DNA from: Actinomycetes bacterium
GTDB taxonomy: Bacteria > Bacillota > Sulfobacillia > Sulfobacillales > JAIMBI01
DNA: 64,000 bases
Reading direction: 5' to 3'
NCBI GenBank assembly: GCA_023565505.1
Contig: JAIMBI010000014.1
Location: forward strand, 1 to 64,000
Below the pieces are notes generated by a model that did not search any database, was not told the origin of the DNA, and saw only the letters and a list, made by a program, of their open reading frames with translations. The position numbers and the translations under genes were made by a program. The number at the start of each line of letters is the position of its first letter. Within the stretch, counting starts at the first letter, position 1. Positions 32,551-40,794 of the stretch are shown in pieces.

Positions 32551-34737
32551 CTACCGCACTTTGGCCACGTTGAGGTACTGGCTGATGTCCGACCAGTAGC
32601 CGGCGCTCTCGAAGCCGAGCCGCCAGGGCGCGATGCCCGCGAGGCCCTGCTGCACGGCGTACTGCATGCGGAGCCCCAGCGCCTGGCTGTCCTCCACCCA
32701 GTACACCGTCTGCCCGATCTGCCACGTCTGGATGAGGTTGGCCAGTTCCTGCTGCGTGGCGGCGTCGTACACGCCTGTCACCGGCAGCCCCGCGTCCTTC
32801 TGGAACAGCTCCAGCGCGGCCTGGGTGGCGGGGCCGAAGTACCCGTCGACCACCAGGTTGGGCGGCTCGGCACTCTGGTTGTCCTGCACCGCGTACCGGA
32901 CGAGGATGTAGTTCAGCAGGCTCTGCAGCGCCTGGACCTGGGTCGAGAACTGGGTCGGGGCGTACTGCAGCGGGCCCTGCGGCGCCTGGGCCAACGGCCC
33001 GGCGGTGAACACCTCCTCCTCCTGCCACGGGTCCCAGACCACGCCGCTCTTGGTCATGGTCGAGGCGGCGTAGTCGGTGATGTAGTCGGTCGTGGCCGGC
33101 GGGACGTACCCCGACGGCGTGTAGGTCCAGCCGTGCCCGTACGGTCCCAGCCCCAGGATGATCTTCCCCGCCGGCACCCCCGCGGCGATGGCCTGCTGCA
33201 CGTAGCGGTTCACCCAGGGCATCCCGGCGTTGGGTCCCTCGTACTTGGCGTAGCTGCCCTGGTTGGTGTGCTCCGAGTAGGTCATCAGGTTGATGTAGTC
33301 CGCCGCCTGCGCGAGACCCGCGAAGTCGTAGGCGCTGTCGGGATAGCCGCTCGGGTAGGTCGCGACCATGAGCTTCTTGCCCACTGCGTGGAGACTCTGC
33401 GCCAGCGCCGCGACGAACTGGTCGAAGGCCTGCCAGTCCGCCGTCGGCATCCCCTCGAAGTCGAGGGTCATGCCGTCGAACCCGTTCTGCACCGCAATCT
33501 GGGTGATCTGCTGCACCAGGCTCTGGGCCAGTGCGGGCGTGGCCACGACGTCGACGCCGTGGGTGCCGGACGGACCGGGCCAGCCGACCGAGGGCCAGAC
33601 CGCCACCCCCTGGGCGTGGGCGTAGGTCTCCACCTGCTGCACGAGGCTCGGTGACGGTCCGTCGACGACCACCGCGGGGCCGGACGGGGCGGTCCCGCTG
33701 CCGGACGGCGGCGCGCCCGCGTTGGTGCTCACGGAGGGCCAGTACCAGTCTGGCACGATGACCGAGAGTTCGTTCCAGTAGTGCTGGAGGTCCCACCAGG
33801 CGCCCGGCTGGGTGCCCGGATAGGTCGTGAAGAAGCCCCACCCCAGAGAGAGCACGGGCGTGTCGCCCACCAGGCCCACGCCGCCCACGACGGGCGCGGG
33901 CGCCGGCTTCGGCAGCCCGGGGACGCTCCCGAAGAAGTGGGCGTCGCCGAACGAGAAGATGCCCCCGTCGCGCCCAACGAGCCAGTAACCCTGCCCGTCG
34001 GCGGTCCGGATGAGCCCCACCACCGGGGCGTTCATCGGACGGCCGCCCATGGACCCGTAGAACCCTGCGTCGCCGAAGGTGAAGACGCCGCCGTCGCGGG
34101 CCACCAGCCAGTACCCGCGGCCGTCCGGCGTGGCCACGATGCCCACCACCGGGGCGTTCAGGGGATGGCCCGCCATCGAGCCGTAGTTCTGCGCGTCGCC
34201 GAAGGCCCAGACGGCCCCGTTGGCCGCCGCGAGCCAGTAGCCCCGGCCGTCGGGCGTCGCGGCCATGCCCACCACGGGGAAAGGCGGCGGATTGGCCCCC
34301 AGGGACCCGTAGAACGTCGCGTCGCCGAAGGTGAAGATGCCCCCGTCGCGGGCCACCTCCCAGTACCCTTTGCCGTCGGGCGTCGCCGCCATCCCCACCA
34401 CCGGCTGGTTCAGCGGATGGCCGCCCATGGAGCCGTAGAACCCCGCGTCCCCGAAGGTGAAGATGCCGCCGTCGCTCGCCACCTCCCAGTACCCCTGCTG
34501 GTCGGGCGTCACCGCCATCCCGACCACGGGCTGGTTCAGGGGTTTGCCGGCCATGGACCCGAAGCCCTTGGCGTTGCCGAACGGGTAGATGCTGCCGTCG
34601 GCCCCCACCAGCCAGTAGCCGGCGGACACCAGCACCTGGGCGTGGGCCGGCGCGAGCCCCGGGAACGCGGATCCGCCCGCGGCGGCCAGGAGCGCCGCCA
34701 GAAAGGCCGCGGCACGCCGCCGCCAGGCCCGGCGCAC
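32551..34737 (-). CDS. GYW-repeat / GH18 / peptidoglycan-binding secreted protein
   Basis: 728 residues from my chosen GTG. Signal peptide 1-33 (AAAFLAALLAAAGGSAFPGL...AHA). Residues 40-291 are six 42-residue repeats of the form GYWxVAxDGGIFTFGDAxFY. From about 295 there is a GH18 TIM barrel with DGMTLDFEGMP (catalytic Glu near 428), YINLMTYSEHT and IILGLGPYGHGWTY. A peptidoglycan-binding domain (VDGYFGPATQAALELFQKD) interrupts the barrel before its last strand (GLAGIAPWRLGFES). This resembles spore-cortex or wall glycosidases. The frame is open to 34974, but the best promoter lies at 34890-34920, downstream of that ATG, so GTG 34737 immediately before the signal peptide is preferred; its ribosome binding site is weak. 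Confidence 0.85.
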   Translation of the reverse strand: MRRAWRRRAAAFLAALLAAAGGSAFPGLAPAHAQVLVSAGYWLVGADGSIYPFGNAKGFGSMAGKPLNQPVVGMAVTPDQQGYWEVASDGGIFTFGDAGFYGSMGGHPLNQPVVGMAATPDGKGYWEVARDGGIFTFGDATFYGSLGANPPPFPVVGMAATPDGRGYWLAAANGAVWAFGDAQNYGSMAGHPLNAPVVGIVATPDGRGYWLVARDGGVFTFGDAGFYGSMGGRPMNAPVVGLIRTADGQGYWLVGRDGGIFSFGDAHFFGSVPGLPKPAPAPVVGGVGLVGDTPVLSLGWGFFTTYPGTQPGAWWDLQHYWNELSVIVPDWYWPSVSTNAGAPPSGSGTAPSGPAVVVDGPSPSLVQQVETYAHAQGVAVWPSVGWPGPSGTHGVDVVATPALAQSLVQQITQIAVQNGFDGMTLDFEGMPTADWQAFDQFVAALAQSLHAVGKKLMVATYPSGYPDSAYDFAGLAQAADYINLMTYSEHTNQGSYAKYEGPNAGMPWVNRYVQQAIAAGVPAGKIILGLGPYGHGWTYTPSGYVPPATTDYITDYAASTMTKSGVVWDPWQEEEVFTAGPLAQAPQGPLQYAPTQFSTQVQALQSLLNYILVRYAVQDNQSAEPPNLVVDGYFGPATQAALELFQKDAGLPVTGVYDAATQQELANLIQTWQIGQTVYWVEDSQALGLRMQYAVQQGLAGIAPWRLGFESAGYWSDISQYLNVAKVR
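33865..34620 (-). repeat. Six tandem 126-bp repeats encoding 42-residue GYW units
   Basis: Each unit begins Gly-Tyr-Trp and contains an Asp-Gly-Gly-x-Phe-x-Phe-Gly-Asp-Ala core; units 2 and 3 and units 1 and 5 are most alike. Six such units fit a six-bladed propeller, one blade per repeat. The last unit is the most divergent. Confidence 0.85.
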
Positions 34738-34889
34738 CCGCCGCGGCGGCCCGGTCTCTACGCCGCAGGCGGTACCACGCGCGGACGGGACCGCCGCACG
34801 CGAAAGCTGCTCGGAGCCGGAGGGAAGACGGGCGGAGGTTCGGGAAGAGGGCTCGGGGACGTTCGGATCCCGGGGGGACAGCCGGGAAA

Positions 34890-34920
34890 AGTCTAACCAT
34901 GCACGTTTTTCACGTCTCAA
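34890..34920 (-). promoter_or_regulatory. Promoter for the GH18 gene
   Basis: On the minus strand TTGAGA is followed after 19 bases by TAGACT (or after 18 by TTAGAC). Transcription would begin near 34880, leaving a leader of about 140 bases before the GTG at 34737. Confidence 0.45.
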
Positions 34921-35012
34921 GGGGAATCCCGCTCCTCGTGGCCGAACCCGGGACAATGGAGTCGACCCGGACATGGATGTGGATGGATATTCGAGGGAAG
35001 TGCTTCTCGGCC

Positions 35013-35041
35013 TGGAGACGAACTCCTCTCTTGGCTACACT
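35013..35041 (+). promoter_or_regulatory. Promoter for the large glycan operon
   Basis: TGGAGA, 17 bases, then TACACT followed by a T-run, about 30 bases before the first gene's GTG. Each box matches four of six consensus bases. Confidence 0.4.
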
Positions 35042-35070
35042 TTTTTCGACAGAAAGCGGGGTGGGGCGAC

Positions 35071-36177
35071 GTGACGGTCGGGTTCGACGCCCGGCTCCTG
35101 GCCCACGACCGCCGCCCCACGGGGGTAGGCCTCTACGCGCGCCACCTGGTTGGGGCCCTGGTCCGCCTGGGCGTCGCGCTCACCCTGTACACCGACGCCC
35201 CGCCGCCGGAGGTCCCGGCGGGCGCCCGGTTGCGCCGGGTGCGCCCGTGGGCTCGCCTGCCCTGGCAGCAGACGGCGCTCGTCGCCGCCCTCGGGCGCGA
35301 CCGGCCGACCGTCTACCACTCGCCGAGCTTCACCCTGCCGGCCTGGGCGCCCGTGCCGCTGGTGGTGACGGTTCACGACCTGAGCTTCGAGCGCTACCCG
35401 GCCTACGTGGAGCCGGCCACGCGGGACTACCTCCGGCGCATGGTGCCCCGTGCGCTGCGGGCGGCGGCGCGGGTCATCACGCCGAGCGCGCGGGTGGCCG
35501 AGGAGATCGCGGCGCACTACGGCCTGTCGCCCCGGGACCGGGCCAAACTCCGGCCCGTGCCGCTGGGCGTCGATACGGAGCGATGGCGGCCCGGATCGCC
35601 CGAAGCCGTCGCCGCCGCGCGGGCGGCGGCCGGGCTGGACCGCCCCTACCTCCTCTTCGTGGGCACCCGCGAGCCGCGGAAGAACCTGGGCCGGCTGCTC
35701 GAGGCGTACCGCCGCCTGCGGGCCGGCCGCGGCGCCGAGGCGCCCGACCTGGTCCTGGTCGGCTCCCCCGCCCCGGGCGCAGAGGCCCTGGAGGCGGCGC
35801 TTGCGGCCGCGCCAGGCGTCCGGCGGCTCCCCTACACGGCCGCCGACACCCTGGTGCGCCTGGTCGAAGGCGCCGTGGGCCTGGTCTACGTCTCCGAGTA
35901 CGAGGGATTCGGCCTGCCGGTGCTGGAGGCGCTGGCCGTGGGCACGCCGGTCCTGACAGCGCGGGAGAGCCCCATGGCGGACCTCGCGGGCGCGTTCGCC
36001 CACCTCGCGGATCCCCTGGACGTGGCCGACATCGCGCGGGGCCTGGAGGCCCTGGTCGACGGGCGGGCAGCGTGGGCGGAGCGGGCGGCGGCGGCCCGGG
36101 CGTGGGCCGCCGCCTGGACCTGGGAGCGGACGGCCCGGGCCACGCTGGCGGTCTACGAGGAGCTCGACCGGCCGTGA
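35071..36177 (+). CDS. Glycosyltransferase family 4
   Basis: 368 residues, first gene of the rightward operon. Starts MTVGFDARLLAHDRRPTGVG; then TVYHSPSFTLPAWAPVPLVV, VVTVHDLSFERYP, ITPSARVAEEIAAHYG, YLLFVGTREPRKNLGRLLEA and YVSEYEGFGLPVLEALAVG (E-x7-E donor motif). This is the mannosyl/rhamnosyl-transferase type of GT4 (WbaZ/MtfB-like) common in O-antigen and S-layer glycan loci. Uses GTG with GGGGTGGGG before it. The next gene starts within its stop codon (GTGA). Confidence 0.92.
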   Translation: MTVGFDARLLAHDRRPTGVGLYARHLVGALVRLGVALTLYTDAPPPEVPAGARLRRVRPWARLPWQQTALVAALGRDRPTVYHSPSFTLPAWAPVPLVVTVHDLSFERYPAYVEPATRDYLRRMVPRALRAAARVITPSARVAEEIAAHYGLSPRDRAKLRPVPLGVDTERWRPGSPEAVAAARAAAGLDRPYLLFVGTREPRKNLGRLLEAYRRLRAGRGAEAPDLVLVGSPAPGAEALEAALAAAPGVRRLPYTAADTLVRLVEGAVGLVYVSEYEGFGLPVLEALAVGTPVLTARESPMADLAGAFAHLADPLDVADIARGLEALVDGRAAWAERAAAARAWAAAWTWERTARATLAVYEELDRP

Positions 36178-37298
36178 TCACCGTCGGGGTCGACGCCCGC
36201 TACGGCTTCCGGGCCCAGCGCCGGGGCATCGGCGTCTACGTCCACCACCTGCTCGAGGCGGTCGCCGCGCTGAACCCCCCCGACGTGCGGGTGGTCGCCT
36301 ATGTGGACGCGGCCGCCGACCCGGTGCTGGTGGCCCGGGCGGAGGCGTCCGGGCTCGAGGTGGTACGGCTCGGCGCCCGCCCCTTCGCGGCGTGGGAGCA
36401 GGTGGCGTGGCCGTTGGCCGCCCGGTACCGGGGGGTCGACCTGCTCCACGCGACGGCCAACGTGGGCCCCCTCCTCCCGCCGGCACCGCTCGTGCTCACG
36501 CTCCACGACGTCATCGAATGGCACCGGGGGCGGGACTTCCCCGGGCGGCTCTCTCTGCGCCACCGGCTGAGCCGCCTCTACCGCATGAACGCCATCCGCG
36601 CCAACGTCCGCCGGGCCGCGGCGGTCCTCACCGTCTCGCGCCACGCCGCGGCCGACATCACCGCCACCCTGGGCCTGCCCCCCGGTCGGGTCCAGGTGGT
36701 CCCGCCGGGCTTCGCGCTGCGCCCGGTCACGCCCGACCCGGCCGTCCTGGCGGAGGAGGGCCTCGTCCCGGGCGGATACGCCTTCGCCTTCGGGGCCCTC
36801 GACCCCCGGAAGAACGTGGACCTCCTGCTGCGCGTGTGGGCGGAGGACCCGCCTCCGATCCCCCTGGTGCTGGTCGGGTTCGAGCCGGAAGCCCTCCCGG
36901 CCGTGCGGCGACGGGTCGCCGACCGGCCCGCGGTGCGGGTCCGCGGCTTCGAGTCCGACGCACGGGTCCGGGCGCTCCTGGAACACGCGGCCGTCTTCCT
37001 CTACCCTTCGTACTACGAAGGATTCGGGCTTCCGGTGCTCGAAGCCATGGCGGCCGGCGTCCCGGTGATCCTCACCCGCGGCACCTCGGCGGAGGAGGTG
37101 GCGCAGGGCGCGGCCGTGGCCCTGCCCCCCGACGACGTCGCCGCCTGGCGCGCGGCGGTGCGGCGGCTGGTGGCCGACAGCGCGCACGGAGCGGCGCTGC
37201 GCGCCCGGGGGCGGGCTGTCGCCGCGTCGTATAATTGGTCGAAGACGGCCGCGGCGATCTTGTCCGTCTGGCGGGCGGCGGCCCGCCGCCGCGGGTAG
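36174..37298 (+). CDS. Glycosyltransferase family 4
   Basis: 374 residues, paralogous in layout to the preceding gene: VITVGVDARYGFRAQRRGIG, VDLLHATANVGPLLPPAPLV, LTLHDVIEWHRG, LTVSRHAAADITATLG, YAFAFGALDPRKNVDLLLRV and YPSYYEGFGLPVLEAMAAG. The GTG start overlaps the previous stop by four bases, so translation is coupled; the track's long frame through 34899 is not real. Two similar GT4 enzymes in tandem often build a two-sugar repeat with different linkages. Confidence 0.92.
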   Translation: MITVGVDARYGFRAQRRGIGVYVHHLLEAVAALNPPDVRVVAYVDAAADPVLVARAEASGLEVVRLGARPFAAWEQVAWPLAARYRGVDLLHATANVGPLLPPAPLVLTLHDVIEWHRGRDFPGRLSLRHRLSRLYRMNAIRANVRRAAAVLTVSRHAAADITATLGLPPGRVQVVPPGFALRPVTPDPAVLAEEGLVPGGYAFAFGALDPRKNVDLLLRVWAEDPPPIPLVLVGFEPEALPAVRRRVADRPAVRVRGFESDARVRALLEHAAVFLYPSYYEGFGLPVLEAMAAGVPVILTRGTSAEEVAQGAAVALPPDDVAAWRAAVRRLVADSAHGAALRARGRAVAASYNWSKTAAAILSVWRAAARRRG

Positions 37299-37326
37299 CC
37301 TGGCCGAGAGAGGTGGCGTCACGTCC

Positions 37327-38400
37327 GTGAGCCGTAGCGAGGACTCGACCCTGCCGCCGGCACCGGCGGCATCCGGCCCGACGCCCGAGGCCGCCCTCAC
37401 GGATCCCCGGGCGCCGGAGTGGCTCCTGCCCCACCCGACCATCGACACCGCGGCTATCGAGCAGGAGATACACCAGAGCCTCCGCGAGCGCCGGGCCGCC
37501 GGCGCGCTCACGGAGCAGCTGGTGGACCTGCTCTACCGGGAGCGGCTCGACTACGGCCGGCCCGACGCGGCCGACCTCGGCGTCCGCGGGTACATAGACC
37601 AACTCCTGGCCATGCCCCCGCTCCGCGCCGACTTCCGCCCGGTCTCGGTCCGCCGCGGCGTCGGCCGCCTCATCCAGGCCGTCAAGCGGCTGGCCGTCTG
37701 GGCGGTGCGGGGACTGGTGCAGGACGTGGCCGAGCAGCAGAACGCGGTCAACCGGACGGTCGCCGTGGTGCTCGACCGCCTGGCCGCCGCCGTCGACCAG
37801 AAGGTAGACCGGCGCGCCGACGAGACCGTCCTCGGCGTCGACCGGCTCGCCTTCTACCGGGCCCTCCGCTATCCCGAGCCGTTTCCGGTGGACCTCGTGG
37901 CGCGCCTGGTGCCGGAAGGCGCCCGCGTCTGGGACCTCGGCGCGGGCGACGGCACCGTGCTCGCCGCCCTGAGCCACGCCCGCGGCCTGGGGGTGGAGTG
38001 GTCCCCCTCGCTGGTGCGGGCGGCGGAACAGGCAGGCCAGACGGTCCTGCACGCCGACCTGGTGGACTTCCTGGCGGAGCGTGCGGGCGAGACGGCGGAC
38101 GTCATCCTGCTCGCCCGAGTGGTCGACCACCTCTGGCCGCGGACCCTGGTCGAGGTGCTCCAGCTCGCCCGCGAGCGGCTCGCGCCAGGCACGGGCCGGC
38201 TCCTGGTGGCCTCCGGCCCGCGCGCCTACGTGGAGCGGGACCTCTTTGCGGTGCGGTTCTATCCCTGCGCCGCCCTGGTGGCGCTCCTCGAGGCGGAGGG
38301 CTTCGCGGTGCAGCTCTGGACCCCCGCCGGCGTCCGGCCGGCGGCCGGGGCCGAACCCGACGGCTGGTACGTGCTGGAGGCCACGCCCGCCGATGGCTGA
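37327..38400 (+). CDS. SAM-dependent methyltransferase with helical N-terminal region
   Basis: 357 residues. The first ~180 are helical and partly coiled coil (LIQAVKRLAVWAVRGLVQDV, EQQNAVNRTVAVVLDRLAAA). The C-terminal half is a class I methyltransferase with motif I VWDLGAGDGTVLAALS, acidic post-I strand LGVEWSPSLVRAAEQ and VILLARVVDHLWPRTLVEVL. In a glycan operon such proteins usually methylate a sugar, sometimes as a chain terminator; the helical part may tether it to partners. GTG start; the next glycosyltransferase ATG lies inside its 3' end (eight-base overlap). Confidence 0.82.
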   Translation: MSRSEDSTLPPAPAASGPTPEAALTDPRAPEWLLPHPTIDTAAIEQEIHQSLRERRAAGALTEQLVDLLYRERLDYGRPDAADLGVRGYIDQLLAMPPLRADFRPVSVRRGVGRLIQAVKRLAVWAVRGLVQDVAEQQNAVNRTVAVVLDRLAAAVDQKVDRRADETVLGVDRLAFYRALRYPEPFPVDLVARLVPEGARVWDLGAGDGTVLAALSHARGLGVEWSPSLVRAAEQAGQTVLHADLVDFLAERAGETADVILLARVVDHLWPRTLVEVLQLARERLAPGTGRLLVASGPRAYVERDLFAVRFYPCAALVALLEAEGFAVQLWTPAGVRPAAGAEPDGWYVLEATPADG

Positions 38401-39568
38401 GCGGTGGCGCATCGGGCTGGTGGTGCCCCGCTTCGGGGCGGACGTCTACGGCGGGGCCGAGACCCACGCCCGCACCCTGGCGCACGCGCTGGCCGAGCTG
38501 GGCCACACGGTCGACGTGCTCACCACGACGGCCCGGTCCGCGCTCAGCTGGCTGCCCCGGACGGCGCCCGGCACGGCGGTGGAGGACGGCCTGGTGGTCC
38601 GCCGCTTCGACCCCGAGCCGCGCGACTGGACCACCTACGGCCGCCTGCTCGACCGGCTGGAGCGGGAGGGGGCGCTCGGGCCCGAGGACGCCCGGGCCCT
38701 GGTGCGGGCCATGGGCCGAAGCCCCGCCCTCGTCGACTATCTCGCGGCCGAGGCCGACCGCCGCGACTGGTGGCTCTTCATCCCCTACCTCTTCGCCACG
38801 ACCCTGGAAGGCATCCACGCCGTGCCCCGCGCAGTCCTCGTCCCCTGCCTGCACGACGAGCCGCTGGCCGCCCTGGCGCCGGTGGCCGAGGCGTTCGCCG
38901 CGGCCGCGGCCGTATGGTACAACACCCCCGAGGAGGCCGAGCTGGGCCTCCGGCGGTTCGGGCGCCCCGGACCCGTGGTGGGCATCTGGACGGAGCCGGC
39001 CGAGCCGGACCGCCGGATCCTCGAGGACCTCCGCGCCCGGGGGCTTCCGCCCCGCTACCTCCTCTACGTGGGCCGGCTCGAGCACGGCAAGGGGGTCGGG
39101 GAGTTGTTCGCCTGGCACCGGGTGCTCGTCGAGGCGGCGGACGACGCCCCGGCCCTGGTGGCCGTGGGGGAGGGCCCGGTCGAGCCGGACCCCGACGCGG
39201 CGGTGGTCTTCCGGCGGGCCCCGCCGGCGGTCAAGCACGCCCTCTACGCCGGGGCCCTGGCGCTGGTGCTGCCCTCGGTCCGGGAGAGCCTCTCCCTGGT
39301 CCTCCTGGAAGCCTGGCAGCACGGCCTGCCCGTCCTGGTGCGGGCGGGGTCCCCGGTCACGACGGGCCACGTGCGCCGCTCGGGCGGCGGACTCGTGGTC
39401 GACGGGCCGGCCGCCTTCGCCGCCGCCGTCCTGGCCTTGGTGCGGCGCCCCCGGCTCCGCGCCGCGCTGGGGGCGGCCGGCCGGCGCTACGTGGCGGCGC
39501 GCTGGAGTCCGGCGGCGGTCAAGGCGCGCCTTCGGGCGGCGCTCGCCGATCTCGCCGCCCTGTCCTAG
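38393..39568 (+). CDS. Glycosyltransferase family 4
   Basis: 391 residues: IGLVVPRFGADVYGGAETHA (Gly-Gly-Ala-Glu acceptor loop), VLTTTARSALSWLPR, LVPCLHDEPLAALAP, VWYNTPEEAELGLRRFG, YLLYVGRLEHGKGVGELFAW and LPSVRESLSLVLLEAWQHG (E-x7-E). The 'HDEP' segment and 'NTP.E' pattern place it in a GT4 subgroup often encoded beside methyltransferases in polysaccharide loci. The ATG overlaps the methyltransferase stop. Donor unknown. Confidence 0.9.
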   Translation: MAERWRIGLVVPRFGADVYGGAETHARTLAHALAELGHTVDVLTTTARSALSWLPRTAPGTAVEDGLVVRRFDPEPRDWTTYGRLLDRLEREGALGPEDARALVRAMGRSPALVDYLAAEADRRDWWLFIPYLFATTLEGIHAVPRAVLVPCLHDEPLAALAPVAEAFAAAAAVWYNTPEEAELGLRRFGRPGPVVGIWTEPAEPDRRILEDLRARGLPPRYLLYVGRLEHGKGVGELFAWHRVLVEAADDAPALVAVGEGPVEPDPDAAVVFRRAPPAVKHALYAGALALVLPSVRESLSLVLLEAWQHGLPVLVRAGSPVTTGHVRRSGGGLVVDGPAAFAAAVLALVRRPRLRAALGAAGRRYVAARWSPAAVKARLRAALADLAALS

Positions 39569-39582
39569 AGGAGGAGTCCGCG

Positions 39583-40686
39583 ATGCGGGTGGATCAGGTG
39601 CTTCCGGGCTTCAACCGCGGGGACGCGATGTCCAACGCGGCCCGGTTCCTCAGGCGGCAGCTCGCCGCGCGGGGGTTCGCCACGGCCATCTACGCCGAGC
39701 ACATCCAACCCCGGGCGCGCGACGAGGCCATCGACGTGGAGCACTTCTTCGCCGCCCCGCCGCCGGACCTCACCATCTACCACTACGGCATCGGCACGCC
39801 GGTGACGGCCCGGCTCCGCCGCCGGCCGGAACCGAAGCTCATGATCTACCACAACGTGACCCCGGCGCACTACTTCGTCGGCGTCAACGAGGAACTGGCC
39901 CGCCTCTGCCGGCTGGGCCGGACGGACCTGGTCGCCGACCGCCGCCGGTACGACGCGGTCTTCGCCGTCTCGGAGTACAACCGGCGCGAGCTCCTGCGCC
40001 TCGGCTACGAGCAGGTGGATCTCTGGCCGCTGCCCATCGACTGGAGCGACTACGACCGGGAGCCGGACGCGGCCGTGCTCCGGACGCTCGAGCGGCTCGG
40101 CGGCCCGCACCTCCTGTTCGTCGGCCGCATCTCGGTCAACAAGCGGCAGGACGACGTCATCCGCGCCTACGCCGCCTTCCGGCGCCTCTTCGCGCCCACC
40201 GCCCACCTCTGGCTGGTCGGGACGGCGGTCGGCCAGGAGTCCTACCTCGAGGCGCTCCGGCGCCTGGCCCAAGCGCTCGGAGTCGCCGACGGGACGCACT
40301 TCATCGGCCACGCCTCCTTCCCGGAACTGTTGGGCTACTACCACGGGGCCCATCTCTTCCTCTCCATGAGCGAGCACGAGGGCCTCGGCATCCCGCTGCT
40401 CGAGGCGATGTACTTCGGCGTCCCGGTCGTGGCCCACGCCGCCGCCGCCGTCCCCGAGACGGTGGCGGACGCGGGTCTCCTCTTCACCGAGAAGCGCTTC
40501 GACGCCGTCGCCGCCCTCCTCGACCGGGTGCTCTCGGACCGGGCGCTCCGCGACCAGCTGGTGGCCGCGGGGCGGCGGCGGGTCCTCGACTTCGCCCCCG
40601 AGCGGTGCATGGCCCGCTTCGACGCGCTGCTCGCCGAGCGCTTCCCGCGCCTCTTCGACGGCGCCACGGCCGCGCCGGCGCGGTAA
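39583..40686 (+). CDS. Glycosyltransferase family 4
   Basis: 367 residues: MRVDQVLPGFNRGDAMSNAA, LTIYHYGIGTPVTARL, LMIYHNVTPAHYFVG, VFAVSEYNRRELLRLGY, HLLFVGRISVNKRQDDVIRA and SMSEHEGLGIPLLEAMYFG. This is the 'YHYg...HNvTP' GT4 subgroup seen in many exopolysaccharide clusters. GGAGGAG precedes the ATG, 14 bases after the previous stop. It ends the first, tightly packed half of the operon; a 108-base gap follows. Confidence 0.9.
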   Translation: MRVDQVLPGFNRGDAMSNAARFLRRQLAARGFATAIYAEHIQPRARDEAIDVEHFFAAPPPDLTIYHYGIGTPVTARLRRRPEPKLMIYHNVTPAHYFVGVNEELARLCRLGRTDLVADRRRYDAVFAVSEYNRRELLRLGYEQVDLWPLPIDWSDYDREPDAAVLRTLERLGGPHLLFVGRISVNKRQDDVIRAYAAFRRLFAPTAHLWLVGTAVGQESYLEALRRLAQALGVADGTHFIGHASFPELLGYYHGAHLFLSMSEHEGLGIPLLEAMYFGVPVVAHAAAAVPETVADAGLLFTEKRFDAVAALLDRVLSDRALRDQLVAAGRRRVLDFAPERCMARFDALLAERFPRLFDGATAAPAR

Positions 40687-40720
40687 AACCTGTCCGGTGC
40701 CGGCCCCGACGGCGGCGTGA

Positions 40721-40726
40721 TAGAAT
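40721..40726 (+). promoter_or_regulatory. Possible internal promoter (-10 TAGAAT)
   Basis: TAGAAT (five of six) stands out in the only sizeable gap of the operon, about 70 bases before the DUF2079 gene. I see no good -35 at 17 bases, so it may be weak, extended or fortuitous. Confidence 0.25.
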
Positions 40727-40794
40727 GTGACGGCGTCCGACGGCGGCGACGCCGCGGACCTGCGGGCGGACAGGGCGACGAGGAGGCTTCGGCG

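Larger units (their letters stand above)
34738..35070. other. Divergent promoter region
   Basis: About 330 bases separate the GH18 gene from the start of the large glycan operon. It is locally less GC-rich and contains one predicted promoter in each direction (34890-34920 leftward, 35013-35041 rightward). The upstream part of the 807-codon track frame lies here, but I consider it untranslated. Confidence 0.45.

Noticed and set aside
34738-34974. N-terminal extension of the GYW/GH18 protein to ATG 34974
   Set aside because: The predicted promoter lies downstream of that ATG and the extension has no motif; the signal peptide begins right after GTG 34737.
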